Part shown: positions 6,039-13,294 of the stretch, piece after piece
Numbering within the stretch: position 1 is the stretch's first letter
Layout: each line of letters starts with the position of its first letter
Assembly (NCBI GenBank): GCA_004525355.1
Contig: SPCK01000019.1
Location: 1 to 14,132, forward strand
Reading direction: 5' to 3'
Origin: Spirochaetales bacterium
GTDB lineage: Bacteria > Spirochaetota > Spirochaetia > Treponematales > UBA12059
DNA: 14,132 bases
Notes under the pieces: generated by a model
Told to the model about the DNA's origin: nothing
Seen by the model: the letters and a program-made list of their open reading frames with translations, nothing else
The model's database searches: none
Position numbers and translations under genes: made by a program

Positions 6039-7044
6039 ACTCGAAATAACCCTGCCGGACGACTTTCACGTCCACCTCAGGCAGGGACCGGGCCTCGCGG
6101 CCTACGCCAGCCGGAGCGCGTCCCGCTTCGGGAGATTGCTCGTCATGCCCAACGTGGTCCCGCCCCTGGTTTCCAGCCGCGCGCTGGACGATTACCGGAA
6201 GGCGGTCGAGGCGGCGATCCGGTCGAGTCCAAATGCATCGACAGTTCTTTCGACCTTCAAGCTGATACCCGGTATGGGCGCGGATGCCGTGATGGATTGC
6301 GTTCGTGCCGGCGCCGTGGCTGCCAAGTATTATCCCGCGGGTGCCACAACGAACGCGCAGGACGGCGTTCCCGATCCGACGGTCATAGCCGAAGAACTGG
6401 CTACCGTCGAGCGGGCGGGCCTGGTATTGTGCGTGCATGCCGAGGACCCGGCCGCGCCGGTCATGGAGCGCGAGGAAGCCTTCATTCCAGTGCTGGATGG
6501 CATCATCGGGAGGTACCCTAGGCTCCGTGTCGTAATGGAGCATCTGTCATCAGTGGCGGCCGTGGACGCGGTTCTGCGCTGGCCCGGTCGTGTTGCGGCT
6601 ACGATTACCGCGCACCATCTGGCTTTTACCGTGGATGACCTTCTGGGAGAGAGACTGTCGGTGGGTTTTTTCTGCAAGCCCGTGCTCAAGACCGCTCGCG
6701 ACCGCGAGGCGTTGGTCTCTGCAGCAACATCCGGATCCCCGAAATTCTTCTTCGGGAGCGACAGCGCCCCGCATTCGCCAGCAGCCAAGGCGGCAGGAGC
6801 GGCCGGCTGTTATACGTCGCCCTTGGCCTTGGAGTTGCTGGCCGGAGTGTTCGACGAGGCCGGGGCGCTGGACAGGCTGGAAGGATTCGTTTCCCTGGCG
6901 GGAGCAGGATTCTACGGCCTGAGTCCCAACGAGGGTAGGCTGCGTCTGTGGCGTAGTGACTGGACGGTGCCCGCCCTGCTTGACGGTGTCGAGCCGCTGG
7001 CAGCTGGCCGGATGCTGGTCTGGATGGCTGAACGGCTACCCTGA
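6031..7044 (+). CDS. pyrC: Dihydroorotase, type II
   Basis: This 337-residue cytoplasmic zinc enzyme interconverts carbamoyl-aspartate and dihydroorotate, the third step of pyrimidine synthesis. It is close to the length of E. coli PyrC (348). Metal and substrate residues are visible: DFHVHLRQG (H13, H15, R17), MPN (N41), the carboxylated lysine K99 in AAKYYPAGATTN, VHAED (H136), EHLSS (H171) and GSDSAPH (D244, H248). All catalytic residues are present. The start overlaps the end of the PP2C gene by eight bases (ATGGATAG) and has only a weak GGA upstream, so translation is probably coupled. Its position at the end of a signalling operon is unusual, since no other pyr gene is nearby. It converges on the M24 peptidase gene. 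Confidence 0.95.
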   Translation: MDRLEITLPDDFHVHLRQGPGLAAYASRSASRFGRLLVMPNVVPPLVSSRALDDYRKAVEAAIRSSPNASTVLSTFKLIPGMGADAVMDCVRAGAVAAKYYPAGATTNAQDGVPDPTVIAEELATVERAGLVLCVHAEDPAAPVMEREEAFIPVLDGIIGRYPRLRVVMEHLSSVAAVDAVLRWPGRVAATITAHHLAFTVDDLLGERLSVGFFCKPVLKTARDREALVSAATSGSPKFFFGSDSAPHSPAAKAAGAAGCYTSPLALELLAGVFDEAGALDRLEGFVSLAGAGFYGLSPNEGRLRLWRSDWTVPALLDGVEPLAAGRMLVWMAERLP

Positions 7045-7102
7045 GCGCGTAACCGGCTTGCCGCGCGCCTGCGCGTCAGGGACCGTCGTCATCCATTACA
7101 TC

Positions 7103-7234
7103 CCGAAATGCTTCGTATTTCGGTCTACGTTGGGAACGCGCCTCCATGCGCGCGTATGCTGTTCGCGATAATCGCTGGTGAGGACTACTCGCGCAGTGCA
7201 CGACCCGCGCCGCACGCCGGTTGGGCGGCGCGGG
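7103..7234. repeat. Cluster of three hairpins in the convergent spacer
   Basis: The 208-base spacer between pyrC and the peptidase gene (7045-7252) has no credible gene. It holds three inverted repeats: CCGAAAT/ATTTCGG (7103-7109 and 7117-7123), ACGCGC/GCGCGT (7136-7141 and 7150-7155) and CCCGCGCCGC/GCGGCGCGGG (7204-7213 and 7225-7234, ten perfect pairs, 11-base loop). The last is strong enough to stop transcription from either side, although neither side has a run of T after it. A dispersed intergenic repeat is an alternative that this window cannot test. Confidence 0.5.
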
Positions 7235-7252
7235 GGACGCAAAAACCAACTA

Positions 7253-8371
7253 TTACAGGTAAACGATGCGTGAGTGGGTCAGTACTTCGAAGCCCGTTTC
7301 AGTAATCAGGACGTCGTTCTCGAGACGCACGCCGCCGGCTTCGGGGTCGTAGAGCCCCGGCTCGATGGTGATGACGTGGCCGGGGGCCAGTACCCAGTCA
7401 TTGTCTTCCCGATTGTTGATCGCCGGCATCTCGTGCGCTTCCAGTCCGACTCCATGGCCCAACCCGTGAGGCATCGTGAAGCTCTTCTCCGCGAAGATGG
7501 CCTCCACCCGGAGCGCGATATCGCGGCTTTTGACGCCAGGACCGCACATGGCGACCGCTTCCTCGTAGGCCTTTTCCACCAAGCGGATCATTTCCTCGCG
7601 CTTGCCGGAAACCGTGTCGCGAACGAAGGTCATGGTGACGTCGGAGGTATAACCCTTGTATACCAGACCGAAGTCGAGGATGGACATACCCGTGGTGCCG
7701 AAAGGGGCCGCGGTATAGCTCGGGATCGCATGGATGCCAAAACTGCGGGAAGGGCCAGCGGCGATGGTCGCGAAGCCGGTCGCGTCGCAGCCGCGTTCGC
7801 GCAGGGCCCGCTCGATGTACAGCGCGACGTCGGCCTCAGTAACCAGCTCGCCTTTCTTTACGCCGGTCTCGATGCAATCCATGACGTGATCGGTGATCTG
7901 CGAAACCTTGCGATAGATCGCGATCTCTTCGGTGTCCTTGACGGCGCGCATGCCTGCGGCGGTTTCCTGCGAGCCGCCATCGCCGCACAGGAAGTCATAA
8001 TCGGGGCAGGCTTCCACATACTTGATATACATGGGATAGGGTGTGACCGAGGGCAGGTCGACCTTGGCGCCCGTTGAGATGCCGAGTTCTGCAAGTGCGC
8101 CGGCCATTGCCTTGAAAGGGCTGCGGACGAAGTCGGCGTAGGCTACGGTCCGGTCCACGTGCGCCATGGAGGCGGCCATGTTGACATCCCAGGGTATCAG
8201 GAGCGATTGGCCGCCGGCGGCTATGAACAGCAAAGCGTCCGACGGGTGACCGCTAAAGTAGCGTACGGATGGATCGCGACGTCCTTCGGTGTCCTCGAAC
8301 ATGGCGACGGCTACGCCGCGGGCGGCGAAGGTATCAGCGAGGCGCTTGCGGCGCTCCGGGTATGCGTTCAT
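7253..8371 (-). CDS. M24 family Xaa-Pro peptidase (aminopeptidase P/prolidase-like)
   Basis: This 372-residue cytoplasmic metallopeptidase removes residues before proline in short peptides. It has a creatinase-type N-terminal domain (about 1-135) and a pita-bread catalytic domain (about 145-372). The five metal ligands are visible: D233 (LDFG), D244 (SDVT), H306 (GLGHGVGLEAHE), E337 (TIEPGLY) and E351 (RLENDV). The substrate-contact histidines H214 and H313 are also present, so it should be active. The length is typical of M24B enzymes. I chose the ATG at 8371 over the one at 8395 because AAGGAGGAG lies just before it (core at 8376-8380, four-base spacing) and because homologues begin near this point. 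It is the last gene of the minus-strand run. A TAGAAT -10-like hexamer at 8394-8399 may give it its own transcript. Confidence 0.92.
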   Translation of the reverse strand: MNAYPERRKRLADTFAARGVAVAMFEDTEGRRDPSVRYFSGHPSDALLFIAAGGQSLLIPWDVNMAASMAHVDRTVAYADFVRSPFKAMAGALAELGISTGAKVDLPSVTPYPMYIKYVEACPDYDFLCGDGGSQETAAGMRAVKDTEEIAIYRKVSQITDHVMDCIETGVKKGELVTEADVALYIERALRERGCDATGFATIAAGPSRSFGIHAIPSYTAAPFGTTGMSILDFGLVYKGYTSDVTMTFVRDTVSGKREEMIRLVEKAYEEAVAMCGPGVKSRDIALRVEAIFAEKSFTMPHGLGHGVGLEAHEMPAINNREDNDWVLAPGHVITIEPGLYDPEAGGVRLENDVLITETGFEVLTHSRIVYL

Positions 8372-8391
8372 GACTCCTCCTTTTGGGAAAA

Positions 8392-8499
8392 TCATTCTAG
8401 CGCCTTAATCGCATCCTTGGCCAGCATAATTATCGAGTTGGACCAGCACAGGTTGGCCCGCACCGCGTAGAGGGCCAGCCACGGAGGGACGGGTCGCCG
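8392..8499 (-). pseudogene. Open 35-codon frame without a start, possible gene remnant
   Basis: On the minus strand, between the GT26-like gene and the M24 gene, one frame is open for 35 codons from a stop at 8500-8502 to a TGA at 8392-8394. It has no ATG near its beginning; internal GTG and ATG codons exist. Its content looks protein-like in the second half, with YAVRANLCWSNSIIMLAK followed by DAIKALE, an amphipathic helix. It could be the degraded end of a lost gene, a tiny unannotated protein with an unusual start, or chance. Nothing identifies a family. Confidence 0.2.
8394..8399 (-). promoter_or_regulatory. -10-like TAGAAT upstream of the M24 peptidase
   Basis: TAGAAT on the minus strand matches TATAAT at five of six positions and lies 22 bases before the ATG at 8371, leaving room for the strong ribosome binding site. 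I found no -35 hexamer at the right spacing, so this is a weak call. Confidence 0.25.
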
Positions 8500-8516
8500 T
8501 CATTGTCAGAAACGTG

Positions 8517-9263
8517 TTATCGATGCCTGATGCGGTACCACAGCGCGATGATTTTCATGCGGAACAAGGTGAAGAATCGAAAGAACCTGAGTGGATGCCG
8601 GGGAAGGTAGTACATCCACTCCGTGCCGTGCGCGAACATGCGCTGCGGCGGCCGGCGATGCCGTTCGGCGAAAATGTCAAGCACGTCCGAACTCCACAGG
8701 TAGAGGCCCGATCCGAAATTCTTGAGGTTGCGGGGTATCCACTTCTCGCTGGAGGGAACTCCCTTGCCGACCATGAGCAGGGTTGGCGAGGATTTTCGGA
8801 TCGCTTCGACGATGTTGGGCATGAAACCCTTGGGGATACGGCCTGAATGCCTTCCTACGACGTGCAAGTCCGTGAAGGTCGCCTTGATGTTCTTCTCGGC
8901 ACGGTTCAGGCTTCGGGGCGAGGAACCAAATAGATAGACCGATTTACCCCAGCGGTCCAGAATGCCCAAGAGGCGTATGATCAAGTCGAAAGGTTCATAA
9001 CGCACCGGTTCCGGTCGCTTGGTAAAGCGGGCGGCCTTGACGATGGACAATGAAATAGGCAGGACGAGGGATGCCCCGTTGACCATCGTACGGAATTCGC
9101 CTGATCGCCTGGCGCGCATGAGATCGGCCATGGAGAGGAGAATGATTTGATGGTTCTTGCCGTCGGAATACAGGGCTTTTACCACGTCTTCAAGGTCGTC
9201 CGGACCGACGATATCGACCGGTACTTTGAGAACGCTTATCCGTCGGACTTTTTCGTTATCCAT
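8517..9263 (-). CDS. Divergent WecB/TagA/CpsF (GT26) family protein
   Basis: This 248-residue protein has the length and layout of GT26 enzymes, which transfer N-acetylmannosamine-type sugars to lipid-linked carriers at the membrane. Family hallmarks are the opening VLKVPVDIV (11-19), SVYLFGSSP (108-116), VVGRHSGRIP (135-144), LLMVGKGVP (162-170) and TEWMYYL before a basic tail (214-248) suited to membrane contact. The expected active-site residues are altered. The T-x-N of the first pocket reads L43-S-M45, the aspartate of the LPDG motif is I70 (VLPISLS), and the PKQE motif reads PSSE (170-173). The usual reaction may therefore be lost or changed. The start at 9263 has TGGAG eight bases upstream and overlaps the end of rsmE by 28 bases, which indicates coupling. 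Family membership is fairly sure; activity is doubtful. Confidence 0.75.
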   Translation of the reverse strand: MDNEKVRRISVLKVPVDIVGPDDLEDVVKALYSDGKNHQIILLSMADLMRARRSGEFRTMVNGASLVLPISLSIVKAARFTKRPEPVRYEPFDLIIRLLGILDRWGKSVYLFGSSPRSLNRAEKNIKATFTDLHVVGRHSGRIPKGFMPNIVEAIRKSSPTLLMVGKGVPSSEKWIPRNLKNFGSGLYLWSSDVLDIFAERHRRPPQRMFAHGTEWMYYLPRHPLRFFRFFTLFRMKIIALWYRIRHR

Positions 9264-10087
9264 GAGGATCGCTCCAGGAAGAGTATGCGTAATGAGGCCA
9301 GGGCGAAGACGGCCGCTGTTTCTGCCCTGAGGACGGCGGGACCGAGCCAGGCGGGCACGTAGCCCCGATCCGAGAAGAGCTCGAGCTCGTCATCAGCGAA
9401 GCCGCCCTCGGGGCCGATGCACAGGGCGGCTTCTTTATGCTTACCGGTACAATAGCGATGCAGGGGCGCTTGGGCAAGGGGCGTCTCGTGAAAGACCAGT
9501 CCGAGCCTGCCTGCGGACGCGGGGAATGAATCCAGGAAATCGTGAAGGCCCATTGGGTCGAGTACCGTGGTACGTGTCGTCGAGCCGGATTGCCCGAGCG
9601 CCTCGGCGCATACCCGACGCAGACGCGACAGGCGCCCGGCGAATTCTCCCCGGGGTACAGCGCGCTTGCTGGCCAGCGGGATGACGGCTGCGACTCCAGC
9701 TTCCGCGGCCGCCCTGACGACGTCGTCCAGCTTGGAGCCTTTGAGTATGCCTACTGCCAGAACGAGCCTGGGAATGTCGGTTTCTGTTGCGGAAGGCGCG
9801 GCACCCTTTTGCGGCGACTCCGAAAAGCGCCTGCCGGAGCGGAGATCCGGTAGGAATGAGCCGTCGCCGGCCGGGATGTCGCCTGCAACGACGCTCAGCT
9901 CGACACGACCGGGTTCGGCAGAGATCACCAAGCAGGACACGCGCCGACCGTCCGGGGCGAGACCGGGAAACGAATCCCCAGGCAGGAGCCTCAGGACGGA
10001 GCCAAGCCTCCGGGCTTCCTTGCCCCCCAGGACCAGCCTGCCGTCGGGGGGAGCGACCCAGGATGGAGGCAGCACGAATTGCCGCAT
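9236..10087 (-). CDS. rsmE: 16S rRNA m3U1498 methyltransferase
   Basis: This 283-residue SPOUT-class enzyme methylates N3 of U1498 in 16S rRNA of the assembled 30S subunit, using S-adenosylmethionine. An N-terminal PUA-like domain (about 1-70; MRQFVLP, HH-region variant GKEARRLGSVLRLLPGD) precedes the knotted domain (about 105-275). The knotted domain has GSKLDDVVRAAAEAGV (117-132), EALGQSG (162-168), GPEGGFADDE (225-234) and LRAETAAV (253-260, usually LRTETA). The protein is about 35 residues longer than typical RsmE because of a low-complexity insert between the domains (about 72-104). The frame is open back to 10330, but the upstream part is antisense-like Ser/Arg-rich sequence inside the protease gene. 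MRQFVLPPSW at 10087 is the family-typical start. It lies 16 bases after the protease stop without a clear ribosome binding site. Confidence 0.92.
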   Translation of the reverse strand: MRQFVLPPSWVAPPDGRLVLGGKEARRLGSVLRLLPGDSFPGLAPDGRRVSCLVISAEPGRVELSVVAGDIPAGDGSFLPDLRSGRRFSESPQKGAAPSATETDIPRLVLAVGILKGSKLDDVVRAAAEAGVAAVIPLASKRAVPRGEFAGRLSRLRRVCAEALGQSGSTTRTTVLDPMGLHDFLDSFPASAGRLGLVFHETPLAQAPLHRYCTGKHKEAALCIGPEGGFADDELELFSDRGYVPAWLGPAVLRAETAAVFALASLRILFLERSSWITKKSDG

Positions 10088-10103
10088 CGGCGGGCGGCGT
10101 TTT

Positions 10104-11582
10104 TCAGTTGCCCGCGGCGGAAGCGGTCGCCGCCTGCAGGTCGTACACGGAACTCGCGTTGGCGACAAGCGCCGTAAACTGGCCTCCTGCGAGTACTTCG
10201 AGCGCGGCCTTGAGCTGAAGGTCGAAATCGAGGTCGAATTCGGGCGCGATGGTCGTTCGTTGCAACTGGTTGCGCACCATTTTCTTGAGGACGCGTTCGC
10301 TGACCGGCGAGCCGACGGATTTGATACCACGAACGAACATGTCTATCTGGGCCGCTCCGGCATTCGGATTTGCCTTGGCGAACTCGCTGAACACATTGCG
10401 CTGGATCAGTTCCGACAAAGATGTCTCTTCCTCGGGCGTCAGTTCGGGTTCCTTGATTTCCAGGTCGGGCGCGATACCCACCTTGTCGATGTTCGCGTCG
10501 CTTGGCGTGTAATAGCGCGACATGGTCAGTTTGAAGCCGGTCTGCCCGATCGGCAGGATCTGCTGGACCGAGCCCTTGCCGTAGCTGTTCTCGCCAACGA
10601 GATAAGCGCGCTTATTGTCCTTGAGGGCGCCGGCCAGGATTTCGGAAGCGCTGGCCGAGCCTCGGTTGATAAGCACGACGACGGGCATGCCGGCCGGTAC
10701 GATAAAGTCCTGCTTGGCCTGGTAGACGGCGTTCTCGTAGCGGTTGCGGGACTTGGTCGACACGATGACGCCCTTGGCCAGGAACAGGTCGGCCACCTGG
10801 ACTACCGACTGCAGTAGTCCGCCGGGATTGTTGCGCAAATCGACCACGAGGCCCTTGTAGCCCTTTGTCTTGAAGAAGTCCAGGGCTTCGCGAACCCGAA
10901 TGACCGTTTGGGGGGTGAACTCGATGATTCGCAGATACCCGGAACCGTCCGGCAGCATGGCGCGTTTGACGGTCGGCACCTCGATCATGGCGCGCGTGAT
11001 GGTCTCGTCGAAAACCAGGCTGATCCCGCGGAGCAGGGTGATGGTAACGGGCGTGTCCGGGGCACCGCGTAGCCGCTTGAGAACGTCGTCCATGGTCAGT
11101 GGCTCGGTGGGCTCGCCGTCGATATGGGTAATCTGGTCGCCGGGCATGATGCCGGCGCGCCATCCGGGGGTATCCTCGATGGGAGAGACGATCTCGACGT
11201 ACAGTCGCTTGTCCGGCGTCTTGGGATCTGGCAGGGGTTTGGATATATACAGCCCGATGCCGCCGAATTTGCCGGTCGTGGTGTCGTTCAGATCGCTCAT
11301 CATGGCTTCCGTCAGGAAGGTCGAATAGGGATCGCCCAGCGCGTCGAACATGCCCTGCATGGCGCCTTCATAGAGGACCGTAGGATCAATCTCGTCCACG
11401 TAATTCTGGAGGATGAAGTTGAAGGCGCTCTGGAAGAGCGAAAAATAGCGCTGGGTCTGGGATTGGGCGTCCTCGGCGTAGGCGGTCGGTACGCTGAACG
11501 TGAGGGCTGAACAGAAAACTGCCACGACGGCGATTACGCTCCACGCGACGCGGTCGCGTTTCTTGGGGTTGGCTTCCATCAT
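10104..11582 (-). CDS. S41 family C-terminal processing protease
   Basis: This 492-residue exported protease has a basic N-terminus, a hydrophobic segment (about 14-33) and an Ala-rich cleavage site (TAYAED, about 33-38). It acts in the periplasm or stays anchored at the membrane. A PDZ domain (about 105-190; GGIGLYI and AGIMPGDQITHIDG) is followed by the tail-specific protease core. The catalytic residues are S311 and E314 in RGSASASEILAG and K336 in SYGKGS, a Ser-Lys dyad spaced as in CtpA. It trims or degrades envelope proteins from their C-termini. The C-terminal region (about 380-492) is helical and specific to this group. The frame is open to 11690, but the ATG at 11582 (or 11579) gives a proper signal peptide and lies six bases after a promoter. 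It leads the minus-strand run into rsmE. Confidence 0.92.
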   Translation of the reverse strand: MMEANPKKRDRVAWSVIAVVAVFCSALTFSVPTAYAEDAQSQTQRYFSLFQSAFNFILQNYVDEIDPTVLYEGAMQGMFDALGDPYSTFLTEAMMSDLNDTTTGKFGGIGLYISKPLPDPKTPDKRLYVEIVSPIEDTPGWRAGIMPGDQITHIDGEPTEPLTMDDVLKRLRGAPDTPVTITLLRGISLVFDETITRAMIEVPTVKRAMLPDGSGYLRIIEFTPQTVIRVREALDFFKTKGYKGLVVDLRNNPGGLLQSVVQVADLFLAKGVIVSTKSRNRYENAVYQAKQDFIVPAGMPVVVLINRGSASASEILAGALKDNKRAYLVGENSYGKGSVQQILPIGQTGFKLTMSRYYTPSDANIDKVGIAPDLEIKEPELTPEEETSLSELIQRNVFSEFAKANPNAGAAQIDMFVRGIKSVGSPVSERVLKKMVRNQLQRTTIAPEFDLDFDLQLKAALEVLAGGQFTALVANASSVYDLQAATASAAGN

Positions 11583-11588
11583 ATATAC

Positions 11589-11618
11589 AATATCCCGCTT
11601 GGCGCGGTCCTCTGTCAA
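11589..11618 (-). promoter_or_regulatory. Promoter abutting the S41 protease start
   Basis: On the minus strand a perfect TTGACA (11613-11618) and GATATT (11589-11594, four of six) are separated by 18 bases. Six bases then lead to the ATG at 11582. There is no ribosome binding site. Initiation at or next to the start codon would produce a leaderless mRNA for the protease - rsmE - GT26-like operon. Confidence 0.6.
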
Positions 11619-11661
11619 CTGGAGAAGGGAGCGGTTTTGTGCGAGCCTCATGGCCCGTTCC

Positions 11662-11691
11662 TTGACTCCCCGCGAAGCGAACGAGTACACT
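11662..11691 (+). promoter_or_regulatory. Promoter of the membrane protein - ParA - FapA operon
   Basis: TTGACT (11662-11667, five of six) and TACACT (11686-11691, four of six) are separated by 18 bases. Ten bases separate the -10 from the ATG at 11702. The leader would be about four bases and no ribosome binding site is seen. It is divergent from the protease promoter, with 43 bases between the -35 elements. Confidence 0.55.
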
Positions 11692-11701
11692 TGTCGCTGT
11701 C

Positions 11702-12142
11702 ATGAGGCATAAACCGTTTTTCTTTACATTCGCGGGTGTTGAACTTTTTCGTTATTATTTTCTCACGCAAGGCGCGCTTCTGGCGGTTGCGGCCCAGCCG
11801 CAGTTGCTTCGGCTCGTGGCGGCCCCGAACCTGCTGTTTGCCGCGGCTTTCTTCTTCTTGGGCATGAATCCGGATCGTTACTCGGTCTACCGTCCCCTCA
11901 TCATCGTGGGCAAGGCGGTATCTGTTTTCGCGGCGGCCGTCGGGTTGCCAGCCTTGGTTTCTTCCCTTGGCGAGGCCGGGGGAGGGACGGGTATTGTGGC
12001 CTCGGTGACCGTCGGGGCTGTAGGGATCTGGGATGTGCTGACCGCGGCGTACCTCCTCTTCGTGTACCGAGGGAAGACCGGCGAGCCTGGCCCGGTGATC
12101 GGCTCTCACGAGGCGACGGTGGAAACGGTGGAGGCCGAGTAG
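11702..12142 (+). CDS. Four-helix inner-membrane protein, unknown
   Basis: This 146-residue protein has four likely membrane helices: about residues 18-31, 38-53, 65-88 and 97-120. A hydrophilic, acidic tail (about 121-146) is probably cytoplasmic. The phrases MRHKPFFFTFAGVELFRYYF and LGMNPDRYSVYRPLIIVGK look structured, but I do not recognise the family. It opens the operon and its stop overlaps the GTG of the ParA-like gene (TAGTG), so the two are translationally coupled. A role as membrane partner or anchor for the ATPase is inference from this coupling. The ATG at 11702 has no ribosome binding site and lies ten bases after a promoter. Confidence 0.75.
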   Translation: MRHKPFFFTFAGVELFRYYFLTQGALLAVAAQPQLLRLVAAPNLLFAAAFFFLGMNPDRYSVYRPLIIVGKAVSVFAAAVGLPALVSSLGEAGGGTGIVASVTVGAVGIWDVLTAAYLLFVYRGKTGEPGPVIGSHEATVETVEAE

Positions 12143-13284
12143 TGCGCATCATCCCCATCGCCAGCGGCAAGGGTGGCGTGGGCAAGTCGCTGCTGGCGGC
12201 CAACCTCTCCATCGCCCTGGCCCAGGCTGGCAAGGATGTAGTGCTCGTGGACCTGGATCTCGGAGCGTCGAACCTCCACCTTACCCTGGGATTCCCCGCG
12301 CCAAAGAACGGTATTGGTACCTTCCTTTCGGGCGCCAGGAACGATTTCGAGGAACTGATCCACCGCACCGATTACCCGAATCTACGATTCATCGCCGGCG
12401 ATGCCGAGATTCCGGGCTTGGCTAACCTGAACGCAAAGCAAAAAGCTGGCCTCGCTCGGCGGCTCCTGTCGCTCGAGGCCGATTACCTGATTCTCGACCT
12501 CGGGGCTGGAAGTGGTTCGAACATCCTGGATTTCTTTCTGTTGTCGGGCCGCGGCATCGTGATCACGGCGCCGACGCTTACGGCCACCCTGAACGCCTAC
12601 CTCTTCCTGAAAAACGTGGTCTTCAGGCTGATGTGGGACAGCTTCAAGCCGCGTTCCAGGGCCAGGGCCATTCTGGACGGCCTTCGCAAGGATGGCGGTT
12701 CGCTCCAGCGCGCTTACGTCCCTGAGATTCTGGGTCGTGTGGCCGAGGCCGACCCTGTCAGCCGGGCCGCTTTCGATATTCGCATGTCGCGGTTTGCGCC
12801 GCGCTTGGTCATGAACATGCTCGAGGATCCCAAGGACGCCGACAAGGCGCAGAAGATCCGTCGGTCCTGCAAGGAATACCTGGGGATGGATCTGGAGCAC
12901 ATGGGAATATTGTACCGGGACGACTTGCAGGACATCGCCCTCGGCAGCAGGATTCCCATCATCCGGTACAAACCGCAATCCATCCTGTCGCAAGCTATCT
13001 ACCGCATCGCCGACAAGCTGATTTCCACCGAGGACTACACGGACGACTTTCTCGACCCGGAATACCTTGACGACAGCTACGGAGCGGCCAATTCCGAGGC
13101 CGAGATCGATTTCGAGTCCAAGATCGGTTATGTGGAAGAGCTACTCCAGAGCGGCGTCCTGACCGTAGGAGACCTGATAGAGACCGTTCGCATGCAGCAG
13201 TTCGAGCTAACCCAGCTCCGCAAGGAGAATCAGCTCGTAAAACTCAAGCTGACACGGGCCCTCGCCCAGGGCTACAAGGTCTAG
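12142..13284 (+). CDS. ParA/MinD/FleN-family ATPase with C-terminal helical extension
   Basis: This 380-residue protein starts at GTG 12142, with GGAGG at 12130-12134. It has the deviant Walker A box SGKGGVGKS (8-16, signature K10 and K15), a Walker A' box VDLDLGASNLHL (36-47) and a Walker B strand LILDLGAG (116-123). It therefore binds ATP as a sandwich dimer and could cycle between membrane or pole and cytosol. The early layout is closest to MinD/FleN (FlhG) proteins, which control flagellar number or placement. Residues of about 295-380 are extra: an acidic linker (DDFLDPEYLDDSYG) and a helical, coiled-coil-like end (about 345-375, QQFELTQLRKENQLVKLKL). I see no amphipathic MinD membrane-targeting helix at the extreme C-terminus. 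Coupling to a membrane protein and to FapA supports a positioning role; flagella are a reasonable but unproven target. Confidence 0.88.
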   Translation: MRIIPIASGKGGVGKSLLAANLSIALAQAGKDVVLVDLDLGASNLHLTLGFPAPKNGIGTFLSGARNDFEELIHRTDYPNLRFIAGDAEIPGLANLNAKQKAGLARRLLSLEADYLILDLGAGSGSNILDFFLLSGRGIVITAPTLTATLNAYLFLKNVVFRLMWDSFKPRSRARAILDGLRKDGGSLQRAYVPEILGRVAEADPVSRAAFDIRMSRFAPRLVMNMLEDPKDADKAQKIRRSCKEYLGMDLEHMGILYRDDLQDIALGSRIPIIRYKPQSILSQAIYRIADKLISTEDYTDDFLDPEYLDDSYGAANSEAEIDFESKIGYVEELLQSGVLTVGDLIETVRMQQFELTQLRKENQLVKLKLTRALAQGYKV

Positions 13285-13294
13285 GAGCCCGGGG

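Noticed and set aside
7045..7252. Possible tRNA or small structured RNA in the convergent spacer
   Set aside because: The hairpins do not form a cloverleaf, and no CCA-type acceptor or T-loop consensus is visible.
7274..8077. 267-codon open frame on the plus strand
   Set aside because: It is antisense to the M24 peptidase gene, whose five metal ligands are intact.
10088..10330. Upstream extension of RsmE by 81 codons
   Set aside because: It lies inside the protease coding region in another frame and is Ser/Arg-rich. RsmE proteins begin with the MRQF-like segment at 10087.
9567..10817. 416-codon open frame on the plus strand
   Set aside because: It is antisense to rsmE and the S41 protease, both with clear catalytic motifs. 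Its composition is Arg/Ser/Gly-rich and has no recognisable fold.
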